DNA of 64,000 bases from Muribaculaceae bacterium (GTDB lineage Bacteria; Bacteroidota; Bacteroidia; Bacteroidales; Muribaculaceae), in the NCBI GenBank assembly GCA_910573745.1, contig CAJSYI010000014.1, forward strand, positions 1-64,000, in the 5' to 3' direction. The notes under the pieces are model-generated. The model did no database searches and was not told the origin of the DNA. It was given only the letters and a program-made list of their open reading frames with translations. Positions 34,963-44,630 of this stretch are shown here, one piece after another. The translations under genes and the position numbers were made by a program. The first letter of the stretch is position 1. Each line of letters begins with the position of its first letter.

Positions 34963-37900
34963 CTCTTTTTGGCTTTTTCAAGAATCCTGAGTCCGGCCTT
35001 TGTCTGGCGCAGCTCGTCGGAGAAGGAATACGGGGCGGCGGAGTCCGACGTGCCGCGCGCCTTGTTGGGCACGGCCGACATCTTCGCGCCGATTTTCGAG
35101 CCCGAGAGCAGCTGGCCGATCGTGAGGAAGTTCTTGTCATACTCCTTGCCGTCTACCGTAAGCGTCGATATGTAACGGTTCTCGCGGCTGTTTCCCGGTG
35201 CGTCGATTTCCACAGTCTTGCCGTTTTCGAGATGTATCCTGGCTTTCTTGAAGAGCGGCGAACCGAGGGCGTATTCTCCGGTGCCGGGGGCCACTGGGTA
35301 GAATCCGAGCGAAGAGAAGACGTACCAGGCTGAGGTCTGCCCGTTGTCTTCGTCGCCGCAGTAGCCGTCCGGACGTGGGGTGTAGAGCTTGTCCATCACC
35401 TCACGAGTCCAGTACTGCGCCTTCCAAGGCTCTCCGGCCCAGTCGTAAAGGTAGATCATGTGCTGCACTGGCTGGTTGCCGTGGGCGTAGTTGCCCATGT
35501 CCATCACCTGCATCTCGCGTATCTCGTGGATCGGGAAGCCGTAATAGCTGTCGTCGAAATGCGGCGGCACGGAGAAGACGGAGTCCATCATGGCCGTGAA
35601 CCCCTTTTTGCCGCCCATCAGGTCGATGAGTCCCTGAGGGTCGTGGAAGACGCTCCATGTGTAGTGCCAGGCGTTGCCTTCGGTGAAGGCGTCGCCCCAT
35701 TTGAGCGGGGAGAAGGGCGACTGGAAAGAGCCGTCCTCGTTGCGTCCGCGCATCAGGTTCGTCTCTTTGTCGAACAGCTTCATGTAGTTGAGGGCGCGGG
35801 CGGCGTATTTCTCCTGCTCGGCCTTTGGGCGTCCGAGGGCTTTGGCGAGCTGGTAGATGGCCCAGTCGTCGTAGGCGTATTCGAGGGTGCGCGCGGCATT
35901 CTCGTTGATGCCCACGTCGTATGGCACGTATCCGAGCCTGTTGTAGTATTGATGGCCTATGCGTCCGGTGCTTTTCACCTCCGGGTGTACGTTCTCCGTG
36001 CCGTTGACCAGCCCTTTCCAAAGCGTCTCAGTGTCGGCCACTTTCGGGCCGTTGAGGTATGCGTCGGCGAGGATGGAAGCGGAGTTGTTGCCCACCATGC
36101 AGTCGCGGTGTCCCGGCGAGGCCCATTCGGGGAAGAACCCGCTTTCGCGGTATGCGTTGAGCATGCCTTCCTGTATCTCGGCGTTGACAGACGGATAGAC
36201 GAGGTTTAGCAGGGGGAACAGGGCGCGGAACGTGTCCCAAATACCTGTGTCGGTGTATAGGTGGCCCGGAAGCGTCTGGCCGTTGTAGGGGGAATAATGC
36301 ACTGTGTTGCCGTCTTTGTCGATTTCGTGGAACTTGCGCGGGAAGAGGAGCGAACGGTAGAGGTTGCTGTAGAATGTGCGGTCCTGGTCGAGGTCGCCGC
36401 CTTCCACCTCTATGCGTCCGAGCACGTCGTCCCATCGGCGTTTCCCTTCCTCCTTCACTTCGGCGAAAGTCATGGAGCCGAGTTCCTTAAGGTTCTGTTC
36501 GGCCTGTTCGGGCGAGATGAACGAGGAGGCCACGCGGGCGGTTACCTTGTCGCCGCGCCTTGTCGGCTCGAAGCGGATTCCGGCTATCGAGTCCTGGCTC
36601 TGGACGAGGGTGAACGGCCTGTCGAACTCGATGACGAAGTAGTTGGCGAAATTGTCGGCCACGCCCCCGTGGTTGTTGGTTGCCTTTCCGACTATGCGTC
36701 TCTTCTCAGGCTCTGCCTTGACCGAGCCTTTGCCGTCGAAGGCGTCGATTACCATGAAGGCGTCGTCAGTGGCGGGATAGGTGAACTGCATCATCGCGGC
36801 CCTTTCGGTAGGGGCCACTTCGGCGGTAACGTCGTAGTCGGCGAGATAGACCTTGTAGTAATAAGGGCGTGCGTCCTCTGCCTTGTGGCTGAACCACGAG
36901 CCGCGCTCCTTGTTGTCGAGCACGAGCCTGCCGGTCTCGGGCATCAGGGAGAATGCGCCGTAGTCGTTGATCCAAGGGGAAGGCTGGTGGGTCTGCTTGA
37001 TGCCCCGTATTTTGTTGTCGGTGTAGACGTATTGCCATCCGGAACCGTTCTCGCCAGTCTGCGGGGTCCAGAAGTTCATGCCCCATGGCAAGGCGATGGC
37101 CGGATACGTGTTTCCGGTGGAAAGCTCGAACGACGACTGCGTGCCCACGAGCGGGTTCACAAGGTCGGCCGGTGATTTCCCGGAGTCTTTTCGGGTGCCC
37201 CATGCTGTCGGCACCGGACTCATCCTGAAGCGTAGTTCGCCGCCGCCGGTGAACTGGTCGTGGGTGATGAATGGCGTGTCGATCGGGTTTCCGTTGAGCG
37301 TGAGCGATTCCACGTAGGTGTTTTCCTTGGAGAAGTTGTCGGCAACTATCCGCAGGCTTTTGCCTCCTGGGAGGTTTACTGTCATCTCCTCGAACAGCGG
37401 GCGTCCGATGCTGTAGAGGGGCTTACCGGGTGCTACCTGGTATATTCCCATGGCGTTCATTATCAGCCAGGCCGACATCTGTCCGCAGTCCTCGTTGCCA
37501 GAAAGCCCGTCGGGGTCGTTGCGGTATTGCTCCTGGAATATCTGGCCTATCAGCCGCTGGGTCTTCCAGGGCTGGTTGGCGTAGTTGTAGAGATGCGCCA
37601 CATGGTGGGAAGGCTCGTTGCCGTGGGCGTACTGGCCGATGAGTCCGGTTATGTCGGCGGAGACGAGCTCGCCGGTGAGTTCCGACGATGCGGAGAAGAG
37701 CGAGTCGAGCTTCCCGGCGAATGCCTCTTCGCCGCCCATGAGCTCTTTGAGTCCCTCTACGTCGTGGGGGACGAACCATGTCCATTGCCATGCCGTCCCT
37801 TCGCAGTAATCGTCGTTGCGGTGGTTGGATGAGTTGGGGCTGAACGGCACGCGCCATGAGCCGTCGCTCATCTTGCCGCGCATGAACCGCGTCTCAGGGT

Positions 37901-39503
37901 CGAAATAATGCCTGTAGGCTTTGCCGAGGCGGGCGTATTTCTCGGCTGTGGCCTTGTCGCCGACGGCTTCGGCGAGCTGTGAGATGGCCCAGTCGTCGTA
38001 GGCGTATTCGAGTGCCTTGGCCACGGATTCGTGGTCTTTGTCGGAGGGAATCCAGCCTTGCAGGTTCTTGTAGTATTTCGCCTGAGGCATCAGGCAGGCC
38101 ACAACGGCCTCCGGGGCCACGATGCCCTCAGGGTCGTATTCAGCGGCGCGCACCGATGCCTTCAGGGCCTCTTCGGGCGAGAATGTGTTCTGGCCTTTGG
38201 CCACCGCATCGGCCAGCATCGCGGCGGTGTGGTAGCCGATCATCGTTCCTGTATAGTTGGAGGCGAGTTCCCACATAGGCAGGATGCCGCCTTCGCGGGC
38301 CTTGAGGAGCAGGGAGTTCAGGAAAGCGTCGTTGAGCTCAGGGGCTATGATGGTGAGCATCGGGTGCAGGGCGCGGAACGTGTCCCATGTCGAGAAAATC
38401 GTGTAGACGGGCTTTTCAGCCGAACCTTGTTTCGGCCTGCGGTCCATGCCGAGGTAACGTCCGTCGGCATCCGTGAAGAGGTTGGGGGCGATTGCCGTAT
38501 GGTAGAGCGCGGTGTAGAACTTGGTGAGGTCGTCGGCGTCGGCGGTAGCCGGGACGTCGATTCTGGAAAGCCACCGGTTCCACTTCTCCCTTGCCGCGGT
38601 GCGGGTGCCGTCGAAATCGAATCCGGGCATCTCCGAGGCCACGTTGGCGCGTGCGCCGTCATGGTCCACCGCCGATATGCCGACTTTGGCAAGGAGCTGT
38701 CCGCCGGGCTTTATGCCGGGGAATCTCAGCTTGGCCTTGCATATCGCGTAAGGCTTCCCTTTGGAAGAGGTGAGGGTGTCGTTGACGTATTCCACGGTGA
38801 ACGGTTCGGAGAACTTGGCGTAGAAATATATGCCTTGGTCGAACGCCCAGTATTTCGTCATCTTGTAGCCGCGTATCTCGGTGTCGCTTACGGCCTCTAT
38901 TTCCATCACGAGGTTGTCCTGATGCTGGATGGAATAGTCCATGTCGATGATCATGCCTGCGTCTCCCTTGACCGTCTGCGGGAACGTGAACCGGTGCAAC
39001 GCCACGCGGTCGGTGGCGGTCATCTCGGCGCGGACTCCGTAACGGTCGAGCGTAACGGCGTAGTATCCCGGCTCTGCGACTTCGGTCTTGTGGGAGAAGG
39101 ATGAGGCGTAGGGCAGGTTCTGGAGCGTGTCCACCTGTCCTTCGACGGCTTGGTTGCCTACGGTGGGCATCATCAGCACGTCGCCGTAGTCGGCGCATCC
39201 GGTCCCGCTCACGTGGGTGTGGGAAAAGCCGTTGATGAGCGTGTCGGCGATGTAGTAGCCCGAACATGCGTCCCATCCGTCGATGCGGGTGTCGGGCGAG
39301 GGCTGGATCATGCCGTGAGGCACCACGGCTCCGGGAAAAGTGTGGCCGTGGCCGCCGGTGCCTATGAACGGGTTGACGAGGGATGCGTAGTCGCGGCCTT
39401 TGCCGCCGGCCTGTCCGGATTTGCCGCCGGCGACTGCGGCGGCTGTCATTCCGGCACATGCGATTGCGGCTGCCGCCGCGATATATGCGGTTTTCGTGTT
39501 CAT
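34959..39503 (-). CDS. double GH92 alpha-mannosidase (two GH92 modules in one polypeptide)
   Basis: The 1514-residue protein has a signal sequence, then two full GH92 modules. Module 1 (about 40-765) begins ASLVNPFIGTGGHGHTFPG and has EGTAWQWTWFVPHD near residue 571 and GNEDCGQMSAW near 671. Module 2 (about 775-1500) begins ADLVNPLVGTQ and has EGNAWHYTWSVFHD near residue 1279 and GDEDNGQTSAWYVFSSLGFY near 1384. Both keep the acid glutamate and the paired aspartates. No stop or frameshift separates them, so it is one gene. Two modules may have different alpha-mannose linkage preferences. Periplasmic location is inferred. Confidence 0.9.
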   Translation of the reverse strand: MNTKTAYIAAAAAIACAGMTAAAVAGGKSGQAGGKGRDYASLVNPFIGTGGHGHTFPGAVVPHGMIQPSPDTRIDGWDACSGYYIADTLINGFSHTHVSGTGCADYGDVLMMPTVGNQAVEGQVDTLQNLPYASSFSHKTEVAEPGYYAVTLDRYGVRAEMTATDRVALHRFTFPQTVKGDAGMIIDMDYSIQHQDNLVMEIEAVSDTEIRGYKMTKYWAFDQGIYFYAKFSEPFTVEYVNDTLTSSKGKPYAICKAKLRFPGIKPGGQLLAKVGISAVDHDGARANVASEMPGFDFDGTRTAAREKWNRWLSRIDVPATADADDLTKFYTALYHTAIAPNLFTDADGRYLGMDRRPKQGSAEKPVYTIFSTWDTFRALHPMLTIIAPELNDAFLNSLLLKAREGGILPMWELASNYTGTMIGYHTAAMLADAVAKGQNTFSPEEALKASVRAAEYDPEGIVAPEAVVACLMPQAKYYKNLQGWIPSDKDHESVAKALEYAYDDWAISQLAEAVGDKATAEKYARLGKAYRHYFDPETRFMRGKMSDGSWRVPFSPNSSNHRNDDYCEGTAWQWTWFVPHDVEGLKELMGGEEAFAGKLDSLFSASSELTGELVSADITGLIGQYAHGNEPSHHVAHLYNYANQPWKTQRLIGQIFQEQYRNDPDGLSGNEDCGQMSAWLIMNAMGIYQVAPGKPLYSIGRPLFEEMTVNLPGGKSLRIVADNFSKENTYVESLTLNGNPIDTPFITHDQFTGGGELRFRMSPVPTAWGTRKDSGKSPADLVNPLVGTQSSFELSTGNTYPAIALPWGMNFWTPQTGENGSGWQYVYTDNKIRGIKQTHQPSPWINDYGAFSLMPETGRLVLDNKERGSWFSHKAEDARPYYYKVYLADYDVTAEVAPTERAAMMQFTYPATDDAFMVIDAFDGKGSVKAEPEKRRIVGKATNNHGGVADNFANYFVIEFDRPFTLVQSQDSIAGIRFEPTRRGDKVTARVASSFISPEQAEQNLKELGSMTFAEVKEEGKRRWDDVLGRIEVEGGDLDQDRTFYSNLYRSLLFPRKFHEIDKDGNTVHYSPYNGQTLPGHLYTDTGIWDTFRALFPLLNLVYPSVNAEIQEGMLNAYRESGFFPEWASPGHRDCMVGNNSASILADAYLNGPKVADTETLWKGLVNGTENVHPEVKSTGRIGHQYYNRLGYVPYDVGINENAARTLEYAYDDWAIYQLAKALGRPKAEQEKYAARALNYMKLFDKETNLMRGRNEDGSFQSPFSPLKWGDAFTEGNAWHYTWSVFHDPQGLIDLMGGKKGFTAMMDSVFSVPPHFDDSYYGFPIHEIREMQVMDMGNYAHGNQPVQHMIYLYDWAGEPWKAQYWTREVMDKLYTPRPDGYCGDEDNGQTSAWYVFSSLGFYPVAPGTGEYALGSPLFKKARIHLENGKTVEIDAPGNSRENRYISTLTVDGKEYDKNFLTIGQLLSGSKIGAKMSAVPNKARGTSDSAAPYSFSDELRQTKAGLRILEKAKKR

Positions 39504-39504
39504 C

Positions 39505-41736
39505 TTATTTTGATTTCCAGGGGTTGACGGGTTTGTCGGTCATTTCGAGTTCAAGAACGCTTCCGGCCATTATTTGGGCGTGCGATATGCGCGGCTCGCT
39601 GAGCCTTTTTCCGTTGAGGCGTGCGCTCCTGATGTATCTGTTTGCCTCGGAAAGGCCGTTTGCCTTTATGGTGAAGGTCTTTCCTCCGGGAAGGGATATT
39701 TCCGTCATTGCGGCCATGGGCGTTCCGAGTTCGTAGACGCCGCCCACGGGATCTGCGGGATAGAACCCCATTGCGGAGAGGACATACCAGGCCGACATCT
39801 GCCCCATGTCCTCGTTGCCGGGAAGCCCGGAGGGCGTGTCGGTGTACAGCTCTGTCATTATCCTGCGGAGCCAGTCGGCGCCTTTCCACGGGGAGTCAGT
39901 GCGGTTGTAGAGATACGGGTTGTGGTGCGACGGCTCGTTGCCGTGGGCGTACTGCCCGATCATGCCGGTTGAGAATATCGGAAGTTCCACCGAAGGGTCG
40001 GTCTTGTGTGAGACCATGCTGTCGAGCTTTGCCTCCAGAGCCTTTTTTCCGCCGAAGAGTCGGGTCATGCCGTCAATGTCGTGCTGGACGGAGAAAAGGT
40101 ACTGCCATGCGTTGCTTTCGCATATGTCTTCGGTGTATGCGTCGGGATTGAACGGCTCCATGAACGAGCCGTCGGCGTTGCGTGGCTGGAAGAACCCAGT
40201 CGCGGGGTTGTATGTGTTGCGGTAGTTCTTGGATCTGCCGATGAATTCCCGGTATATGTCGTCCTTGCCGAGGCGTTTGGCGAGGAGGGCTATGGAATGG
40301 TCGTCGAACGCGTATTCAAGGGTCTTGGACATGGACCAGTTGTCCCCCTCTTTGACGGGGACGTATCCGAGGTCGATGAAGTCTCCGAGCTGGCGGTACG
40401 GGCGGTTGCGGGCGGTCTTGACCATTATGTCGAGGGCTTTCTCCTCGTCGATGCCGCCTATCCCTTTGAGGATCGCGTCCACGACGATGGGGACGGAATG
40501 ATAGCCTATCATCATGTCTGTCTCCGAGGCCCACATGTTCCAGACGGGCATGCGCCCGTTCTGCAGCCCGAATTCAAGCAGCGAACGCGCCATGTCCCCG
40601 GCCCTTTCAGGGTCGATGACTGTATAGAGGGGATGTGCGGCGCGGTATGTGTCCCAGGTAGAGAAGGTGGAATAGTTGGTCCATCCGTCTGCCTTGTGGA
40701 TTTTTCCGTCCGGGCCGGGATAGGAGCCGTCGGCGTCGCAATATACGGTGGGCGCGATGAGCGAATGGTAGAGGGCGGTGTAGAAAGTCCGGCGCAGGCG
40801 CGGGTCGTCTGTATGGAAGCGTATGCGTCCGAGCTCGTCGTTCCATGCTTTTCGGGTAGCGGCCTCGGCGCGGTCGAAGTCCGGTGTCGGCGATTCCGCG
40901 TCAAGGTTGGCCAAGGCCGCCTTCTCGCTTGTCGGAGACAGGGCGGTGGCCACGGTGATCTGCTGTCCGTCGTGGGTCGGGGGGAAAAGGAATGTGGCGG
41001 TCTCGCCGGTGCCGAGCCGTCGGCCGTCTTTCATGATTGCCACGGTGTCGGTGATGATTTCGGAGAAAGGACGAGAGAAACGGCTCGCGAACCATACTTT
41101 CTGGCCGCGCGCCCATCCGTCGGAGAACCGGTATCCGGCTATGGTCACGGAGTCTATTACCTGAATGCGGCTGTCGGTGGTAGCGTCCCAGTTCATCGCT
41201 TTCGCGAGGTTGAGAATCACGGCAGGCGAGTCGGACTCGGGAAACGTATAGCGTTGAAGCCCGACGCGCGTAGTGGCTGTCAGCTCGACGCCGATTCCGT
41301 AGTCGTCGAGAAACACCTTGTAATATCCGGCGCGTGCCGTTTCGGTGGCGTGGGAGAACTTGGAGTGAGTGCCGAGCGGTTCATCGGCGGTTTTCGCCGG
41401 AAGGGTGACGGGAAGGAACGATATGTCGTAGAGGTCGCCTGCACCGGTGCCGCTTAGGTGGGTGTGCGAGAAACCTGCGATGGTGGAGTCGGGATGGAAA
41501 TACCCGGCTATCCTGTCCCAGCCGGGCAGTCCGTTGTCGGGACTGAGCTGGACCATGCCGAAAGGAGCCTGCGCACCCGGATACGTGTTGCCCGTGAAGT
41601 CGGTGCCGATCATCGGGTCTACGGCCGATGCCAGGCAGTCGGTCTTGTCAGTGGTGCCGGCAGACGCTACGGCTAACGGGACTGCGATGATTGCCATGGC
41701 AGCCACAGGGATCATATTAAGCAGGTTTCCTTTCAT
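39505..41736 (-). CDS. GH92 exo-alpha-mannosidase
   Basis: The 743-residue protein has a signal sequence (NMIPVAAMAIIAVPLAVASA) and the GH92 start SAVDPMIGTDFTGNTYPGA. Motifs are GFSHTHLSGTGAGD, CESNAWQYLFSVQHD with the acid glutamate, and GNEDMGQMSAWYVLSAMGFY. It lies 1 bp before the double GH92 gene, so both are translated from one message. It has less similarity to the others around the substrate pocket, suggesting a different mannose linkage. Together the four GH92 modules could remove all alpha-mannose branches of a high-mannose N-glycan. Confidence 0.92.
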   Translation of the reverse strand: MKGNLLNMIPVAAMAIIAVPLAVASAGTTDKTDCLASAVDPMIGTDFTGNTYPGAQAPFGMVQLSPDNGLPGWDRIAGYFHPDSTIAGFSHTHLSGTGAGDLYDISFLPVTLPAKTADEPLGTHSKFSHATETARAGYYKVFLDDYGIGVELTATTRVGLQRYTFPESDSPAVILNLAKAMNWDATTDSRIQVIDSVTIAGYRFSDGWARGQKVWFASRFSRPFSEIITDTVAIMKDGRRLGTGETATFLFPPTHDGQQITVATALSPTSEKAALANLDAESPTPDFDRAEAATRKAWNDELGRIRFHTDDPRLRRTFYTALYHSLIAPTVYCDADGSYPGPDGKIHKADGWTNYSTFSTWDTYRAAHPLYTVIDPERAGDMARSLLEFGLQNGRMPVWNMWASETDMMIGYHSVPIVVDAILKGIGGIDEEKALDIMVKTARNRPYRQLGDFIDLGYVPVKEGDNWSMSKTLEYAFDDHSIALLAKRLGKDDIYREFIGRSKNYRNTYNPATGFFQPRNADGSFMEPFNPDAYTEDICESNAWQYLFSVQHDIDGMTRLFGGKKALEAKLDSMVSHKTDPSVELPIFSTGMIGQYAHGNEPSHHNPYLYNRTDSPWKGADWLRRIMTELYTDTPSGLPGNEDMGQMSAWYVLSAMGFYPADPVGGVYELGTPMAAMTEISLPGGKTFTIKANGLSEANRYIRSARLNGKRLSEPRISHAQIMAGSVLELEMTDKPVNPWKSK

Positions 41737-41874
41737 CTACAAGGGTCGTTGTTTGAAAAAGTCCATTATTGAGGGGGATGCAGGCGGCAGCCTGCGCAGC
41801 GGCAGGCCGGACCGGAGTCTGGCCGCGGCCCTGCCTATTTCCTAACGGAAGACTCAGGGCTAATCTTAAGCAAG

Positions 41875-41929
41875 GATTTAAGAATTATTGTTAAATCGCA
41901 CGCGACGATATTACAATAATCCTTAAATC
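41875..41929. repeat. 17-bp inverted repeat between ROK and GH92 genes
   Basis: GATTTAAGAATTATTGT (41875-41891) is matched by ACAATAATCCTTAAATC (41913-41929) with one mismatch and a 21-bp spacer. The 234-bp gap (41737-41970) has no gene; the rest is a GC-rich leader before GH92. The repeat is AT-rich, has no T-run, and could be a regulator site or an mRNA stem. Confidence 0.5.
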
Positions 41930-41970
41930 GGGTATATGGGCCTTGCGGGGCGGCCATTGGCCGTATGAAG

Positions 41971-43074
41971 TCAGTCGTCGCTGTCTATCCGGGCCAGCGC
42001 GTAGGTGTATGCGCCGATGGAGATGGCCTTGGAGGCACCGAGTTTGGAGACGGTTATCCCGGTGCGTTTCATCGGGTCGTATGTAACCTTTTTGTCCGTG
42101 CCGTAGACTTCGATTTCACGCGCCTCGCCTTTGACGAAGCGTGCAAACTCCTCGTCGTCGTCGAGATTGAAGACCGACATCTGGACGCGTCCCACCTGTT
42201 CGCCGTTGATTGTCCTGACGGAGGAGCGCAGCGATTCGAGCAGCGCGGGCATGAAATGCCTTGCCGCGCCTGTCAGTCCGCCGCCGACCACGATGATCGA
42301 GTCCGTGAGCGTTACGGCTGTAGCCATGGCGTCGCCTGCCGCCGCCCCGAACAGGCGGAAGCTTTCCATGGCGGCTTCTCTGTCGCCAGGCATGGTGCCG
42401 TCGGCTATGGCACATATGTCCTTGGGCGTGATGTCGGCGGGGGCATCCGCCGCGAGACGCCGGTATTCGCGTGTGATGGCGCGGATGGCCACGAAGTCCT
42501 CTATCATCGCTCCGTGGTCGTCGGGCGCGGGGAGGCAGAACGTCTCCACGCAGCAGTTGTTGCCGAGGTTGAGCTTTCCGCCGATCACCTCGCCTATTCC
42601 GAACCCTGTGCCGAACGTGTAGCCGAGCATGTTGGAATACGAGCGTTTGCCGCCGGCCTCGGCCACGCGACGGTTTATCTCAGGCAACGCTCCGGCCATT
42701 GCCTCGCCGAAGGCGAAGAGGTCGCCGTCGTTGTTGATGAACACGGGCAGTCCGAACTTCTCTTCGAGGAAAGGGCCGAGGGCTACGCCGTTGCGGAAAG
42801 AGGGGAAGTTGGGGAGAAAGCCTCCCACGATGCCGTTCTTATAGTCTGCCGGGCCGGGGAAGGCGAACGATATTGCCGCCGGAGGCTCCGGAAGGAGGTC
42901 GATGACGGTCTTGAACCCGTTGACTATCGACTGCATGCAGAGGTCGAGGTCGTCGGCGCGCGAAGGGATGGTAACCGGATCCATTATGAACCCGCATCCG
43001 CGCATGGCTCCGAAGACGAGGTTGGTGCCGCCGGCATCGAGCGTTACCACTATTCTGTTGTCGTGATTGTACAT
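41971..43074 (-). CDS. ROK-family sugar kinase
   Basis: The 367-residue cytoplasmic protein has the ATP-binding start VVTLDAGGTNLVFGA, the sugar-binding FPGPADYKNG and FINNDGDLFAFGE (catalytic aspartate near residue 117), and GYTFGTGFGIGEV. The usual ROK zinc cluster CxCGxxGC is absent; a CC pair occurs in NLGNNCCVETF. No HTH is present, so it is an enzyme and not a repressor. In this locus it probably phosphorylates mannose or N-acetylhexosamine released from N-glycans. Confidence 0.82.
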   Translation of the reverse strand: MYNHDNRIVVTLDAGGTNLVFGAMRGCGFIMDPVTIPSRADDLDLCMQSIVNGFKTVIDLLPEPPAAISFAFPGPADYKNGIVGGFLPNFPSFRNGVALGPFLEEKFGLPVFINNDGDLFAFGEAMAGALPEINRRVAEAGGKRSYSNMLGYTFGTGFGIGEVIGGKLNLGNNCCVETFCLPAPDDHGAMIEDFVAIRAITREYRRLAADAPADITPKDICAIADGTMPGDREAAMESFRLFGAAAGDAMATAVTLTDSIIVVGGGLTGAARHFMPALLESLRSSVRTINGEQVGRVQMSVFNLDDDEEFARFVKGEAREIEVYGTDKKVTYDPMKRTGITVSKLGASKAISIGAYTYALARIDSDD

Positions 43075-43096
43075 GTCGTTGAGGTCTCTTTATTGT

Positions 43097-43135
43097 CAAA
43101 GGCCGGGGCATATCCGAAGACAGCCCCGGCCTTTG
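43097..43135 (-). terminator. strong intercistronic hairpin after the GH18 gene
   Basis: CAAAGGCCGGGGC (43097-43109) and GCCCCGGCCTTTG (43123-43135) are perfectly complementary with a 13-nt loop, 15 bp after the GH18 stop. No T-run follows, so it may be a partial terminator or RNA-stabilising stem that keeps the surface genes at higher level than the downstream enzymes. Confidence 0.5.
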
Positions 43136-43149
43136 ATGTCGTTTTGTGG

Positions 43150-44601
43150 TCAGAAATCCTTAGGATACCAACTGTTGTCGTATTCAAGCTCCGCGTTCCA
43201 GAAATCCCTGGCCGTGGCGCCCATGTCCCTGATGACCGCGTTTGTCATTGCATTCGACGGGTTGCAGGTGAAGTTGTAGATCATCATCGCCCCGTAGCCT
43301 TCCTCGCGCATTCCTGTCAGCGAGAAGCGGCTGCTCCATTTCTGGTTTGACGGTATGCAGCGGTCTTTGGAGCCTGATCCGTCGGCGCAGTTCCAGGAGC
43401 CTGTGGCAGCCTGGTTCTGACGCAGTCCGGGGTATGAATCTACCGGATTCGAGGTCATGAGATAGTCGTTGCAGACGTAGTCCCAGATCTGCGAACAGTC
43501 CATTCCGTCCACGGCGTATCCTCTGGTGAGGGCCTCCCAGCGGTAGCTTATGAGAAGACGCTGAGGCTGTGCCTTGCGTATCTCGTAGGCCAGGCGTGAT
43601 GCGGCCTCGCTGCTCTGGGCGCAGAAACCGGGGATGGCTCCGGAAGCGGCAGCGTTGAAGTCGGACCATTCGTCGTCGAGGAAGATGCCGTCGAGGCCGT
43701 AGGCGTCGCAGACGTTCTTCACTTCTTTGGCAAACTCCTTGGCGAGCTGCGGGCGGAGTGTCGAGATGCCGGATGCGTCGTGGTTGCCGAGCACTCCGAG
43801 CACCACCTTGATGCCTCTGTCCTGAAGCGGCTTGATGTATTTGTCGCGGTTGTCGAGGATGGCCTGCACGTTCTCGTTGCGGCTCACGTAGACGCGTCCG
43901 GTCTGCGCGTTGAAGTTGATGTTGGCGGAGAAGAGCACCACCATGTCGAAGAACTGCTTGCCGGAGTCTTTGAGCGTGAAGCCCATGACGTTGAGCGGAT
44001 TGACGTTGTTGACCTCAATCACGCCGATGATCTTCATGCCGGGCTTGCCGTCGTAGTATTTGTCGGTTCCGGGGAATGACGTGATGTCGCGCACGAGGAT
44101 GATGTAGCTGTCGGAGGCCTGTCCGAGCTGTCCGCCATCGACGTTCACTCGCAGCGGCACCGCGTAGGTTACGGTCGGGTCCAAGTCCTTGGCTGATGTC
44201 ATGGTCACGCCCATCGCGGCTGAGGAGAGCGAGCCTTCGGCTATCGTGGCCCTGCCGCCGTCGGCGAGGGAGACGTTGGCCTGCGGGAAGAGGGCTATCT
44301 CGGTGCCTTCGCCTTTGTTGTATTCGTCGAGGACGGCAGGGTCATATGAGAAAGTCGCGCTGACGTTGCCGCTCAGTGTCTTCGACGAGCGCACGAAGAG
44401 GTCGAGCGTGTAGGAATCGCGGAATTCCACATATCCCACATCGCTGCGTCCGTTGCCGTCGGTGATGTAGACCACGTTGCCGTCGGGGCTTTCGAGAATG
44501 CCCGTGTCGGCTCCTCCTATGTAGACGTCGTTCTCTGAGCATCCGGCCATGCCGGCTGCCACTGCGACGCAAAGAAGCGGTTTTATGATGTTCTTGATCA
44601 T
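43150..44601 (-). CDS. GH18 endo-beta-N-acetylglucosaminidase, surface lipoprotein
   Basis: From MIKNIIKPLL the product is 483 residues with a lipobox (GMAGCSEND). A DUF1735-type beta domain occupies about residues 30-155. A GH18 barrel follows with the catalytic motif YGLDGIFLDDEW near residue 305, holding the glutamate acid and the paired aspartates. It resembles Bacteroides endo-glycosidases such as EndoBT-3987, which cut the chitobiose core of high-mannose N-glycans at the cell surface. An extension to 44679 adds only a non-signal N terminus. It follows two accessory lipoprotein genes in the same order as that locus. Confidence 0.88.
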   Translation of the reverse strand: MIKNIIKPLLCVAVAAGMAGCSENDVYIGGADTGILESPDGNVVYITDGNGRSDVGYVEFRDSYTLDLFVRSSKTLSGNVSATFSYDPAVLDEYNKGEGTEIALFPQANVSLADGGRATIAEGSLSSAAMGVTMTSAKDLDPTVTYAVPLRVNVDGGQLGQASDSYIILVRDITSFPGTDKYYDGKPGMKIIGVIEVNNVNPLNVMGFTLKDSGKQFFDMVVLFSANINFNAQTGRVYVSRNENVQAILDNRDKYIKPLQDRGIKVVLGVLGNHDASGISTLRPQLAKEFAKEVKNVCDAYGLDGIFLDDEWSDFNAAASGAIPGFCAQSSEAASRLAYEIRKAQPQRLLISYRWEALTRGYAVDGMDCSQIWDYVCNDYLMTSNPVDSYPGLRQNQAATGSWNCADGSGSKDRCIPSNQKWSSRFSLTGMREEGYGAMMIYNFTCNPSNAMTNAVIRDMGATARDFWNAELEYDNSWYPKDF

Positions 44602-44630
44602 TGTCGTAGATTCGTTAGATTGTTGATGGG

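Noticed and set aside
40081..43350. Long rightward open frames (about 460 codons each) opposite the GH92 and ROK genes
   Set aside because: They are antisense frames kept open by GC-rich codon bias; they have no recognisable domains while the leftward genes do.
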